A stretch of DNA of 64,000 nucleotides, taken from assembly GCA_917880885.1 (NCBI GenBank), contig OU862928.1, forward strand, positions 41,218,962 through 41,282,961, read 5' to 3'. The DNA is from Limnephilus marmoratus (Eukaryota; Arthropoda; Insecta; Trichoptera; Limnephilidae). The notes under the pieces are model-generated. The model made no database searches and was not told the DNA's origin. It was given only the letters and a program-made list of their open reading frames with translations. Positions 22,250 to 32,013 of the stretch are shown here, piece after piece. How positions within the stretch are numbered: the first letter of the stretch is position 1; each line of letters begins with the position of its first letter. Made by a program: the position numbers and the translations under genes.

Positions 22250-22988
22250 ATGCCCTCCTGTGTGATGAGAAAATGTTTCAATTACACTGCAAATAATAGT
22301 AAAGGCGAAGGAATAACACTTCATTTGTAAGTACACGCAAATTACTTAATATTATCGATTATTATAAATATTACAATAAATTTTCATGTTTCCCGCTCGC
22401 GGTTTTACACGTCATTACGAGACAGAGAACGTTGCACCAAAAAGTAACGAGTATAACAAAGACAACCTGCTAACAGTAGGTCGGTTCACACAGCGTCCCG
22501 CACAAGTTTTCTTCTATTGGGAAAGATGGGGTAAAACGTACGCAGGGTAAATCGTTAATTAATTTAATTATGTTTGAATTGTCATAACTCATAACGCTCG
22601 AACCGAGCTTCCTTGCTGACAATGACAAGACACTATAATTTAATATACGTAAACACGCTAGTTGTAGCTCTATTAATAATTATAATTTACGCTGTGACTT
22701 TATAAACGTAAAATGACAATTAATTCAATATAAATTTATTATGACTTATCAAATATGAATTTTAGGTTTCCCCGTGATCAACTACGACGACAGAAATGGA
22801 CCACTGTTGTTCGCATTCAAAGATGCGAACATGATTGGACACCTTCGCTTTACAGCACAATATGTTCAGTTCATTTCAATAAAGACGATTTACATACCAC
22901 GGTCAAAGGAAAGCGTTTTATAATGTCGTTGATGAAAATTGTAAATAGATTTGTATACTCATTTGAACCTATGACCTGTACTGTATAA
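22250..22988 (+). CDS. Small THAP zinc-finger protein, two exons
   Basis: Exon 1 is 22250-22326 and ends in phase 2 at GTAAGT. Exon 2 begins at 22766 after TTTTAG and runs to a TAA at 22986-22988. The product is 99 residues. It begins MPSCVMRKC and shows the C2CH pattern of a THAP DNA-binding domain: C4, C9, C59 and H62, with F27-P28, W37 and a following F63. THAP domains bind DNA and occur in P-element transposases and in host regulators such as THAP1. The usual AVPTIF motif after the zinc ligands is missing. The frame may be a short THAP-only protein, or exon 2 may really splice at a GT near 22938 to an unseen exon. An AATAAA overlaps the stop region. No other transposase sequence is nearby. 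Confidence 0.7.
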
Positions 22989-23786
22989 TAAAATATGTTT
23001 TTAACAATACTACTATAATAGTACCAATATTGTATTACTAATTATAACTCATATAAATATAATTAAAAAAATATTTGCCCGTGTGTCTTGTTTTACCCGC
23101 CTTTACCCTCCCCTGTGCGTAGTGTAACCGAGTGAGAGTATCTTGTTATCTCAGTCACACCCGTGATGTGAAAGCAGTATTCAGCGAAGAAATTAATACG
23201 CCGCCCGCTAATGTATCCGTGCCATTCATACATACGCATTATTTAATTGTCTATCTTTATCACACAGGAATAAACTTTTGAATTAAAGAAATTATTGAAA
23301 ATCGCTGAAAACAAAAGAGTGTTCCTTACTTTCCACATTATATTGTGAGTATGTGAGACTATAACGAGTCTATTTATTTTATATAACGTCATTGCATGCC
23401 AGTGTATTCGTAATTTAATATTTAACGTGTTTTCAACTCATGTGATTTAAAAAATAGGGTAAATGTTTACAAAATAGGGACACGCTTAATGTTATTATTG
23501 ATGTAAATTATATTATACTTATTTTGTAAATATTAGTTACTTTTATTCCCTTTTTTCTAAACAAAGTACGAGTTTTACGCGACATTAGTTTTCAAAGTTT
23601 GTATTTTTTCTATAAGCCTACTTCATGTGTGAGTTTGAAATATAATAATTAAATTAAAATGATATAACGAAGAAATAAATATTAATTTTATTTAGGTGGG
23701 ATAACTTTTAGCCCAGTAAATTGAAATTCAATTATTAGTAGTGATTTCAGGAAAAAACCTCCATTTTTTTCAATATTAGAGATTAT
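22989..23786. other. AT-rich stretch, no gene seen
   Basis: No THAP-linked downstream exon was recognised here. It ends at the AAAGCTTC duplication of the next element. Confidence 0.45.
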
Positions 23787-23794
23787 AAAGCTTC

Positions 23795-24737
23795 GGGAGG
23801 AATGCAGAATACGCCAATGTCAGGGAATTTAATAAAAATGCACTTTCTAGATGAGAAAAGTGTGTAGAAACTCATTAAAAAAAGAATTAATGTGCGGAAA
23901 GCAAAATTGAGGGAGATACAGCCGATCAAAGTTTTATAAAATTTCACTTCGCGAACCGATACTATGACAGCCCGCCCGCCATCTTTTGTCACTGTTAGGT
24001 TGGTATCCCGGACCTGTACAAACAAGAGCCTAGATACCCAGCGCCGGATCTGCCCGCCCCCCCCCCCCCCATAACCTAACCTAACCTAACCTAACCGAAC
24101 CTAACCTTTCTAGCGGGCTTGTGTATGTTAACCCAGCGCCGGATCTGCCCGCCCCTCCCCCCCCCCATAACCTAACCTAACCGAACCTAACCTAACCTTT
24201 CAAGCGGGCTTGTGTATGTTAACCCAGCGCCGGATCTGCCCGCCCCCCCCCCCCCCATAACCTAACCTAACCTAACCTAACCGAACCTAACCTAACCTAA
24301 CCTAACCTAACCGAACCTAACCCAACCTTTCTAGCGGGCTTGTGTATGTTATCTTTACATTAAAAAACAGCCTACATTTTTAAATGGTTTGTCTGGCGGG
24401 ATTCTCCATTCCAGTGCCTATTTACATTATATTATTAATTCTGTTTTTCATAATTACGCGCCTTATAATTTACCCCACGAAGTCGGCTACAATCGTATCT
24501 AGGCTCTTGTTTGTATCAGGTCCGGGATACCAACCTAACAGTGACAACGATGGCGGGCGGGCTGTCATAGTATCAGTTCGCGAAGTGAAATTTTATAAAA
24601 CTTTGATCGGCTGTATCTCCCTCAATTTTGCTTTCCGCACATTAATTCTTTTTTTAATGAGTTTCTACACACCTTTCTCATCTAGAAAGTGCATTTTTAT
24701 TAAATTCCCTGACATTGGCGTATTCTGCATTTCACCC
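23795..24737. mobile_element. Family A element, copy 2, with telomere-like arrays
   Basis: Inverted ends GGGAGGAATGCAGAATACGC and GGGTGAAATGCAGAATACGC, with about 230 bp of inverted subterminal homology. A perfect 8-bp duplication AAAGCTTC flanks it (23787-23794, 24738-24745). The centre consists of about three repeats of a unit made of CAGCGCCGGATCTGCCCGCC, a C-run, CCTAA arrays and AGCGGGCTTGTGTATGTT. The last motif is shared with the 81-bp tandem repeat of the element at 35512-37215, linking the two families. No coding frame. Confidence 0.85.
24068..24329. repeat. Interstitial (CCTAA)n telomere-like arrays
   Basis: Three short arrays of CCTAA with occasional CCGAA variants (about 24074-24108, 24170-24198 and 24257-24328) lie between copies of the C-rich unit. 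CCTAA is the complement of TTAGG, the usual insect telomere unit. They are internal to a transposon with perfect TSDs, so this is not a chromosome end. Confidence 0.85.
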
Positions 24738-24859
24738 AAAGCTTCAACCACACATGAACGCGGAATTTTTCCATTTGTAATTAAATTTTTTCAAATTTGT
24801 ACAGAGTACAGAACCAGCAACCGTCCCATATACCGCGGCGCAGTTTTTTTACAAAATAT

Positions 24860-25529
24860 GGTAAACTTTCGAAATCACCAATTATTGTAAAAGACAATTT
24901 TTTGCATGCATTCGGGTCGATGGAAAATACTGCATTCAAAATTTGCTTTCTTCATATAAAGCCTCAATTACATTCAGCTAGTTTATAAGCTACTGTCTAC
25001 TAAGTTTAAAAAAGGGTGAATCGGCGAGTGAGATTGTCATGATGACACACAAAACTGTCCACTCGCTCAGTAGTGTAGGAAACTGAATACTAACTAGCGC
25101 CAGTAACAAGAATAACGAAGCCTGGTGAACTAATTCTGTCAGATGTTTGACTGTCGAAATCAGCTGTTTATTGGCAGCCATCTTTGAAAACATAAATAAA
25201 CCAATCGCAAGTTAGCATGTAGCAAGTAAAGTTGATGACATTTCAACTTTTTTCGTAGATAGTCAACAATCTGCTAGTTAGCAAGTAATTCGATTACACT
25301 GAGCGAGTTTACTAACAGATAGTGAATTTCCCATATAGTAGCGTGTAAACTCGCCCAATGTAATTGACTCTTAAGGTTGCTGCCACGCGGCGGAAAGCAA
25401 ATTTAGAATGCAGTATTTTCCATCGCCCCAAATGCAAATAGTTGTATTTTATTGTCATTAGGGTGAATCAAAAGGTTATTTCTTAAAAATATTCATGCTG
25501 ATCTTGTCCAGTGATTTCGAAAGTTTACC
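24860..25529. mobile_element. Family B element (GGTAAA ends), copy 1
   Basis: Inverted ends GGTAAACTTTCGAAATCAC on both sides, flanked by the 8-bp duplication CAAAATAT (24852-24859, 25530-25537). Both subterminal regions contain the block GGAAAATACTGCATTC (inverted on the right). It is related to 35512-37215, whose ends are GGTAAATTTTCGGGATTAG. Non-coding. The superfamily is uncertain. An 8-bp duplication allows hAT, P or Merlin. Confidence 0.8.
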
Positions 25530-25554
25530 CAAAATATAAGTACCTTTTTTATTT

Positions 25555-25992
25555 TTATATTAGCTCCACACAGGAAGCCCTGAGGAAAATAATCTTAGGG
25601 GATGCTGGGTGGAGGGTCTTTTTAATGAAGAAGGGAAGGATAGGAAGTTCTGGAAAGGAAAACGTGAGGGATGATTAGGAATCTGGGGTCAGTGTGTTCA
25701 GGAATGACTGACGTACGAATCCATCCCTTCAACTGCGGTGTAAGGTGATGGGTCGAGAGAGTCCGACTGGAAAGGTCAAAAGGCCTCCCTCAACCAGTCT
25801 CTCGATCCGGCCTGCCACGCAGCAGGTGGGCGGACGCATCCGCAGACAAAACCTGGTCAAATGTCACCCCATAAATCCGGGCACTCCTGCTAAGTCACCA
25901 AACCTAGCAAATTGAGTGACTTACGGCTGAGGTGTTGGTTATCCAATAAATGAATCCTTTGGCGGCGGTACCCATATCCGCCTCCCAAATTA
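25555..25992 (-). repeat. SINE-like repeat copy
   Basis: Minus orientation, from TTTGGGAGGCGGATATGGGT (about 25992) to the GGCTTCCTGTGTGGAGCTAA tail and poly-A near 25540. Near full length. Confidence 0.65.
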
Positions 25993-26042
25993 TGTACCTA
26001 GCTAAATGGAGTATTTTTTAATATATAATATGTAGCGCACCG

Positions 26043-26420
26043 ATGACTGGACGAGGAAAGGGCAGAGGACGAGGAAGGGGCAGAGGGAGAGGAGGGGCAC
26101 CAGCTGCAGCAGCAGTAGCGGATGGTGCCAAACTACCTGCATCGGTTGCAGGACGAGGTCGAGGACGTGCTCCTGGAGCTGCAACTGCAGTTCGCTCTGA
26201 AGCGTTAGTATTTTTTTATATTTTTAAAGTAGGTACTTTGCTACATATCTGTGTTGTGCTCATCATATTTATTTATTTTAATATTGATTCTGCTATGCTA
26301 ATGGTGCGGGAGGTCTGCACCAGGGTCCGAAAGGGAGTTAGAGCCATTCCAACTAGAATTAGAAAGCCAGAAGTTCCAGAAGCAGGCGGCGCGGAACTTG
26401 CTTCCCCCAAGAAAAACTAA
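26043..26420 (+). CDS. Candidate small RGG-rich basic protein
   Basis: An ATG at 26043 opens a frame starting MTGRGKGRGRGRGRGRGG, then an Ala-rich stretch and a second GRGRGR block. This is a Gly-Arg-rich composition of the kind that binds RNA or nucleic acids. A GTTAGT donor near 26205 and an acceptor CACCAG near 26322 could join it in phase to VRKGVRAIPTRIRKPEVPEA and a stop at 26418-26420, giving a protein of about 85 residues. Low-complexity repeats of AGGACGAGGAAGGGGC make chance openness likely. It could also be the tail of a retrotransposon gene lying before the LTR-like sequence that follows. Confidence 0.3.
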   Translation: MTGRGKGRGRGRGRGRGGAPAAAAVADGAKLPASVAGRGRGRAPGAATAVRSEALVFFYIFKVGTLLHICVVLIIFIYFNIDSAMLMVREVCTRVRKGVRAIPTRIRKPEVPEAGGAELASPKKN

Positions 26421-26426
26421 AAGATA

Positions 26427-26911
26427 TGTAGCGACACGTCATTATTTTTTCACTACTGAAAGAACTCACGAGATCTATCCACATAGCCGGCTAACTGCTC
26501 AGGTACCTATCTACTTACCTCTGCAGTGCGAGCCGTCGTCACCGGTACCTACGCAGAGTACATAGTACATTTGGCCGCTTACTGTATTGCCACTTACTGG
26601 AAAGTTCCAGCGCTAGAACGCGTAGCTCACTGTATAGCGCCGAAGGTTCGTGAACCGTCGAGTGGCACGTTTTGCCTAACTACCAGTATTTTGGCTGCTA
26701 CCTGAGAGGTTGCCTATTTAAGCGAGAGCGGGCCTGCTGTCCGGGAGTAATTAATTAACCTGCAAACGTACATCTATTCAGTGTATACCACTCGCCGTGT
26801 CGCTTTACGTTTGACGTAATGTATTCACTATTGTTTACATCGCTCTTGTTTGTTTAAATAAATAAACCAGTGGTAAATAAATAAATAGTGTTTTTTATTA
26901 TTGAACACGCA
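26427..26911 (+). mobile_element. Possible solo LTR
   Basis: The segment starts TGTAGCGACACG and ends GAACACGCA (TG...CA). It has a TATA-like CTATTTAAG at about 26716 and AATAAA signals near 26858-26880, and its near-matching flanks are AGATA and AGGTA. These are LTR-like features. No second LTR or internal retroviral-type genes are visible, so this is tentative. Confidence 0.35.
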
Positions 26912-26984
26912 AGGTATGATTTAAATCATACCACTAAAGATATTATAATAAACATAAAACAATAGTAGTCATGTCGAATATAAC

Positions 26985-27530
26985 TCCTCGATCTGGTCCC
27001 CCCCATTTTAAAATACATTCAGATTCAATCGAAAAAATTCAACACAATTTCTTAAGACACATTAATTTTAACCTCGGTATTCCCATTGAAAACATAAATT
27101 AAAATTGTAAATGATAGAATAGACAGTCTGATTTAACTAAGCTCATTGAATTTCATATTCCCACGAGAACCACTCGTTCTAAAATCCTTTTTAAATGCAA
27201 CAATAATCGGACTGAGTGTACGAAACACTCGCATTTACCTAGGTTGCATGAAGTTACTAATAGATATGCAGATGTGATAGATCTATTTAACTGTACGGAA
27301 CAAGAAGGCTATGCTATCATATTTTTTTAATCACTATTAATTTTATTTGTATTATAGATTTTTGCATGTAAATGTATCTCTGGTCTCTGGTGTCACTTCC
27401 CAATGTAACGACACAATTAACTGTTATACATATACTATTTTATCATTACTTTTATTTTGAATATGAATTTGTAACATGTAATTAGTGTTTTTGGCATACT
27501 TATGCCGTTTGTATTAAATAAATAAATATT
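26985..27530 (+). pseudogene. LINE polymerase 3' fragment
   Basis: Plus-strand translation shows FKIHSDSIEKIQHNFLRHIN then FNLGIPIE, the I-E-x-I-Q-x-x-F-L-R block common at the C-terminus of Jockey-like LINE reverse transcriptases, followed by frame breaks. The element ends with TAAATAAATAAA simple sequence. Dead copy. Confidence 0.55.
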
Positions 27531-27950
27531 ATCGTTTTTCCTGAGTGTTCTGCAACAGTGAGAGTTGGATCAGTTCTATGGTTATCTGTGCATTATGCAC
27601 ATGTAGAATTGGCGCTATTCCATGACACTGATTCTTATTGTTTATTTAGTTATTGTACGAGACATGGGAAGGCTGATAGAGATGTTGAAAGAAGGGTAAA
27701 TGCAGGTAACTCCATTAATGGAGGACTGAACGCCGTTGGCTCTAACAAAAAACTGTCGAAATAGCAGTCCACAATGGAGTTGCTGGTACCTTCCTTGACA
27801 TATGGCAATGAGGCAGGATGATAGTAGACTGAATGCTATAGAAATGCGATCCCTGAGGCGTGCTTATGGTAAAACCATGTATGATCATGTGAAAAATATG
27901 GAGATCCACAAAGAATGCAAGACTGTTGTGAGTGCAATTAGTAAGATTAA

Positions 27951-28567
27951 CCCTACGATGGTAACATAATTTAAATTATCACGCATGGTAACAGGGGTGC
28001 CGCGTCACCCCGTAATAATAAATTGAATAAAAAACTTTTTGTTAATGAAAAATAAAACTTTTTATTATTGATACTAACTAAAGGAACACTCTTCTTGAGA
28101 TCTATTAGGAACTAAATGATACTAGACTTTAAAAAATAATGTTTTTGGCAATTTGAACACAATTGAGACAAATTTCCACACAATGTTCAGGGCACGCAGG
28201 TTTTTTGCATTTTGAACAAAAAATCTTCACTTTTTTGTCATTTATTTTATTATTCAGGTACCGCTCAAGCTCCTCATCATTACGAAAAGCCATAATGAAC
28301 TGAAAATAACATAATAAAAAAATATACTAACAAAAGAAAATACCAACGTAAATAGTAACAGGGGTATAGTAATAGACGCAACACCCCACACATACCTGCA
28401 GAACGTTATCGACGTGTTGCCGCTCCCACCGCGCAATCGGCACTGACGGCTCACGGGAAGACAAATGAATACATGAAATGCTAGAGCGAGATAGCGAATA
28501 TTTTTCGATAAATCGGCGTGTGATTGCTCGCGTGGGGTGATGGGGCACCCCTGTTACCATCCCAAGG
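27951..28567. mobile_element. piggyBac-type non-autonomous element
   Basis: Flanked on both sides by TTAA (27947-27950, 28568-28571). Ends are CCCTACGATGGTAAC and, inverted, CCTTGGGATGGTAACAGG, with a further inverted block GGTAACAGGGGTGCC inside both ends. A TTAA target and a CCYT terminus are piggyBac signatures. It lies inside the LINE polymerase relic. It carries a miniature piggyBac reading frame at 28129-28293. Confidence 0.85.
28129..28293 (-). CDS. Miniature piggyBac frame: N-terminus joined to Cys-rich tail
   Basis: An uninterrupted 54-codon frame starts at an ATG (28291-28293) and stops at TAA (28129-28131). It begins MAFRNDEELERYLNN, acidic like many piggyBac N-termini. It then passes directly to CSKCKKPACPEHCVEICLNC, a C-x2-C...C-x3-H-C...C-x2-C arrangement like the C-terminal cysteine-rich DNA-binding domain of piggyBac transposases. 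The whole catalytic core is absent. It arose by an internal deletion of a transposase gene or by in-frame joining. Whether it is expressed is unknown. If it were, it could bind transposon ends and compete with full transposase (inference only). Confidence 0.6.
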   Translation of the reverse strand: MAFRNDEELERYLNNKINDKKVKIFCSKCKKPACPEHCVEICLNCVQIAKNIIF

Positions 28568-28866
28568 TTAAGAAAGTGACGCTCAGAAGGTTTGGGCATG
28601 TAGAGCGAATGAACAAGGAAAGGAGTGATAAAGAATACATGATGCAAATGTGAATGGTAGTAAAACGCCCAAGGAAGACATGGCCCGATCAAGTGAATCA
28701 GATATTTGAGTCGGGTCATGTCAAGAGTCAGAATAATAGAAGAGCATGTATGAGACAATGTGTGAATGCAAATGAGGCAAGGAGTGTGTGCCAAGACCGA
28801 GTTGTTTGGCGGTCCGTCCTCTCTTGCTACCCCTGCGGGGAAACAGCGTGATGGTTAAGTTGGTTA

Positions 28867-28922
28867 GGGAACGTACCCATACTACGTGACACGTTTAGGG
28901 GGGGGAGTATGGGTACGTTCCC
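28867..28922. mobile_element. PIF/Harbinger-type MITE, minimal 56-bp copy
   Basis: Left end GGGAACGTACCCATACTACG, a short G-run centre, and the inverted right end GGGAACGTACCCATACT. The 3-bp duplication TTA is on each side (28864-28866, 28923-28925). Same family as 8561-8734. Confidence 0.8.
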
Positions 28923-29026
28923 TTAGTTAGTTATTTTGCTGGGTTTTACAGATGCCTTGATGCATCTGTAAAAATGTGTGAATGGGAACTTAAATCCATT
29001 AATGTGATTTATGTATATGTTTTCAG

Positions 29027-29530
29027 AATTCCACCTCCGGAGAAAAAAGCGTGTACTTTGTCACAGTGGATTCCTGCAACTTTACCATTGCCCTTTCCCC
29101 CAACATGGCAGTCCACTCTAGCACCGACCGAACCAACGACACCCACCGCACCAATTGTACACGCACCAATGCGGGCAGTATCTGCGGAGCCGTTACCTGG
29201 GACATCACTGGGTCGGGAGCCGCAGTGGGGAGAACGTACCTCTACGGAGCCCAGCTATAATAGCGAGCTGTGGGACGAGCCGCTCTGGCAAGAAGTGTCT
29301 GCGTTTAGGAGCGGTAAGTTTATTTTTTAAAAACGTATTTCCAGATAGAAATATAGACACAATAAATTAATTTGTGTCTTCTATTGTTTCAGAGACAGAC
29401 ATGGGCAGAGTGAGCGACACAGCAGCTCTCTATCATGAAGAGTCGGCACTTGGGAACCGTGAGTTAAAAAACTAACTAACTAACCATTACGTCGTTTCCC
29501 GCAGGGAGGATGGACCGCGATCGGTCTTGA
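29027..29530 (+). CDS. Candidate C-terminal exons of an unrecognised gene
   Basis: Three consecutive exons fit in phase. The first is 29027-29313 (acceptor TTTTCAG, donor GTAAGT, exit phase 1). The second is 29393-29458 (acceptor GTTTCAG, donor GTGAGT, phase 1). The third is 29505-29530 (acceptor CCCGCAG), which ends in a TGA. The joined frame is Pro/Thr-rich, then EPSYNSELWDEPLWQEVSAF, then ETDMGRVSDTAALYHEESAL and ends RRMDRDRS. No domain was recognised and no upstream exon was found; the entry phase (2) requires one. A second frame of exon 1 (SVYFVTVDSCNFTIALSP) is also open but stops inside the exon. The consistent splice sites favour a real gene end, but this is unproven. Confidence 0.35.
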
Positions 29531-29858
29531 TAGCACGTACTCTTTGCTTTATTCACATTCATACAGCGTCTCGTACATACCCTTGTGTTATTCCGACTAT
29601 TGACATTGCCCGACTTAAGTACTTGATTCATTTGGTCGTAACATGGACGGTCCATAATTGAAATTTCTTCTTGTGCCCTGTTCGTTCAACAGATGTTGGC
29701 TATCATGTTGGCTATCCAAACCACTGTCTCCTTGTTATTATTTATTCCTTGCTTTGAAAAACTGTGCGGAAATCATCAAGCTCACCCGTCACATTGATTT
29801 GACTGAGTAATTATCGTATTTTATCTTTTTCTTAAGTCTTTTTTGTTCTCTGTTCCAA
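29531..29858. other. AT-rich stretch, no gene seen
   Basis: Possibly the 3' untranslated region of the preceding candidate gene. No poly-A signal could be assigned. Confidence 0.35.
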
Positions 29859-29860
29859 TA

Positions 29861-30718
29861 GGCCACTTGCATGGACTTCATAACGACTTGGAAAAAATCG
29901 TGTGGATAGAGTTTTTTACTAAGATTACGAAAATGTTAGTAAAAAGTTATAGAAATGTACAGTTTTTTTTATTTTTAAATAAATAAATCCATTATTTGGG
30001 CTCGTGACGTCACTACATGAAAATGTCCCGTCGCCGAAAATGTTCCTATTAATTTTATAAAATTCCACACTGATTTATTTTTTTATATGGCATCACTTTG
30101 ATTTCAGGCGAATTTTTGAATTCGTTCACTAGATTTATTGTTTGTTCTCTGCGAACTTATCATTTGGTTTGATTTTTTGACAGATGTTCTGAAGAGAACC
30201 CCGTACAATTAATGGCTACGGGGTTCTCTTCAGAACGTGAAGAGGATGTCGGTACATGTTTTAGAGGTATAATGATTATGGTGCTGATTTTAACAAAATA
30301 AAATTTTATAATATTCTTATTATTATTACAATTTACAAGTTCAAGTATATTACATTGAATTTAGTAATATAGACGCTGTACATTATAATGATTTATGATC
30401 AATAAGATGGATCAGGGAAAAAAATATTTATGAGATGTAATATTTTTGGTATGCCTCGTTATTCTACTGTGCCATTCGTGTGGAAAACGTTCTTTTTTTT
30501 TTAAATGATTTTCGGCTATGTAATTATCGTTTTTTCACACCTATAAAATTATGTCCCGTCTTTCCGGTTTATAAAAAATGGTCTGATTTTTGAGTTGAAA
30601 TTTTCAAAAAATCCCCAGGGTTTCAAAAATACGATTAAAAAAAAAAAAAAAATACAGAATGTCTTAGAATATTTGCCTAAACCGGAAAAAAATTTAAAAA
30701 AATGTGATGCAAGTGGCC
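29861..30718 (+). mobile_element. Family C element, copy 1 (GGCCACTTGCAT ends)
   Basis: Short inverted ends GGCCACTTGCATG and GGCCACTTGCATC. The body is homologous over its full length, in reverse orientation, to 37807-38634. Flanks are AATA on the left and TATT on the right, so no more than a 2-bp duplication can be read. The body includes a conserved ACGGGGTTCTCTTCA block and TTTCCGGTTTATAAAAAA. Non-coding. Confidence 0.75.
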
Positions 30719-30722
30719 TATT

Positions 30723-32013
30723 CTGAATTCTTATAAATATAATAAAACTCAATTTCATATTGTGTTTTTTTTTTTAATTTGTGTGCCTATCTACCTAACT
30801 ACTATTATTGTAGGTACCTATTTCTTTCTATTCCAAATAGCTTACTAAAGTAGGGCGCCGTGACAAAATACTAAACTTGTAAGTGCGCCGCTGGCTGAAA
30901 AAGATTGGGAACCCCTGCTCTAGAGCTAAAAAAAATATGGCAGGTGAGAATTTATTTTTTATTACTCTTTACAAAAGGCGTGCTTCGATTAATCTTAATT
31001 ACTATTTATTTTAGTTATTGGAGGCGGAACTATAAGTGCAGTTTATAGACGTTTCGTTCAAATCAAATATTTGTTTTTTTGTAAATTTCTGTGAGTATTG
31101 TAGATTTCTGTTACCGGCTTTACGCTAAACGTCAACATGTCGGAGCTCGAATTCACGTCAGGTTTATTATATTCAGGTCAAAATCTTCATTATTAACTTC
31201 TAGCTTGCCGCTTGTCACCTGGTTTCACTTTGAAATGCAATTTTGACCCTTATGTATAAAGAAAGTGTATGAAGAACAAGGTCAGAAACGCTTGCTCTAT
31301 TATCGTCCTTTACCATAGCGAAACCCGCAATGCGTCTAGTCACTCGGAATAATTTATATTTAATTTGCAGTAGCGTGGGTTTTTGCGCATGCGCGGGGAA
31401 AAAATACGTTTTTCTGCGATTTTGACCCTTCTATGTACAAAATTTGTATAAGGACAGTGTCAGAATCGCTTGCGCCAACATTCCCCATGGGATGGGTAAA
31501 GATTTCATTCACCTTGCAACCCCAGAATATTTTAAAATAATTTTTATCTCTGACATCAAAATGTCAGATTTGCCGCTATTCTTTCGGTCAAAGTCGATGC
31601 ATGTTATTTGACGAAAACATCGTAAAACCTATCAATTTATGTAATTAACGCAAGTAATGTTGTTTTGGTACATAGTTTATTGTTCTAGGAATGTGTTTCG
31701 GTCAATAAAATATACGATAGCTCAAAATTAATCCAAAAAACATTCAATTCAAATTCAAGGTCGTGAAATTTCCGTGTTGTTCCTCGGACATTCAACAAGT
31801 TAATTGGAGATTGATGTCTCGCTCCATGTTTTTTTGTATTTATGCAATAATAACATGACTGAGAAGAGAGGCACCAATGTGAGGTATTCGTTTGGAAAAT
31901 TAAATTAAAAAATTGGAGTAGTATCTTTTTTTGTTCAGTGTTACGTGGGAGGTCGTTGTATTATTGTATTCAGCCATGTAGTGATTTCTTAAAAGTTTTT
32001 TTTTTACTTATAG
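30723..32013. other. Stretch holding family D repeat, no exon found
   Basis: The N-terminal MADF exons expected upstream of 32014 were looked for and not found. It contains the family D repeat at 31428-31760 and a partial copy at about 31238-31330. Confidence 0.4.
31428..31760 (+). repeat. Family D repeat, copy 1
   Basis: Begins GCGATTTTGACCCTTCTATG, has ATGGGTAAAGATTTCATTCA in the middle, and ends CTCAAAATTAATCC near AACATTCAATTCAAATTCAA. Shared with 32498-32850 and 61829-62180. No terminal inverted repeat, tail or coding frame identified, so the class is unknown. Confidence 0.6.

Larger units (their letters stand above)
27640..28860 (+). pseudogene. LINE polymerase C-terminus split by a piggyBac insertion
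   Basis: Before the insertion the translation has DRDVERRVNAGNSINGGLNA and, after frame breaks, DRLNAIEMRSLRRAYGKTMY. After the insertion (28568 on) it continues LRRFGHVERMNKERSDKE, VKRPRKTWPDQVNQ and CYPCGETA. This order (kinked DG..DVE.R...G block, IEMR.LRR, RFGHVERM, RP...W) is the usual C-terminal part of RTE- and Jockey-like polymerases. Stops show it was already decaying. The last 200 bp match 7690-7930. Confidence 0.75.

Noticed and set aside
24068..24329. Possible chromosome end (telomere)
   Set aside because: Arrays are short and interrupted, lie inside an element with a perfect 8-bp duplication, and unique sequence continues on both sides.
26043..26200. Histone H2A start (MTGRGKG resembles histone N-termini)
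   Set aside because: The similarity stops after a few residues; the rest is Gly-Arg and Ala repeats with no histone fold.
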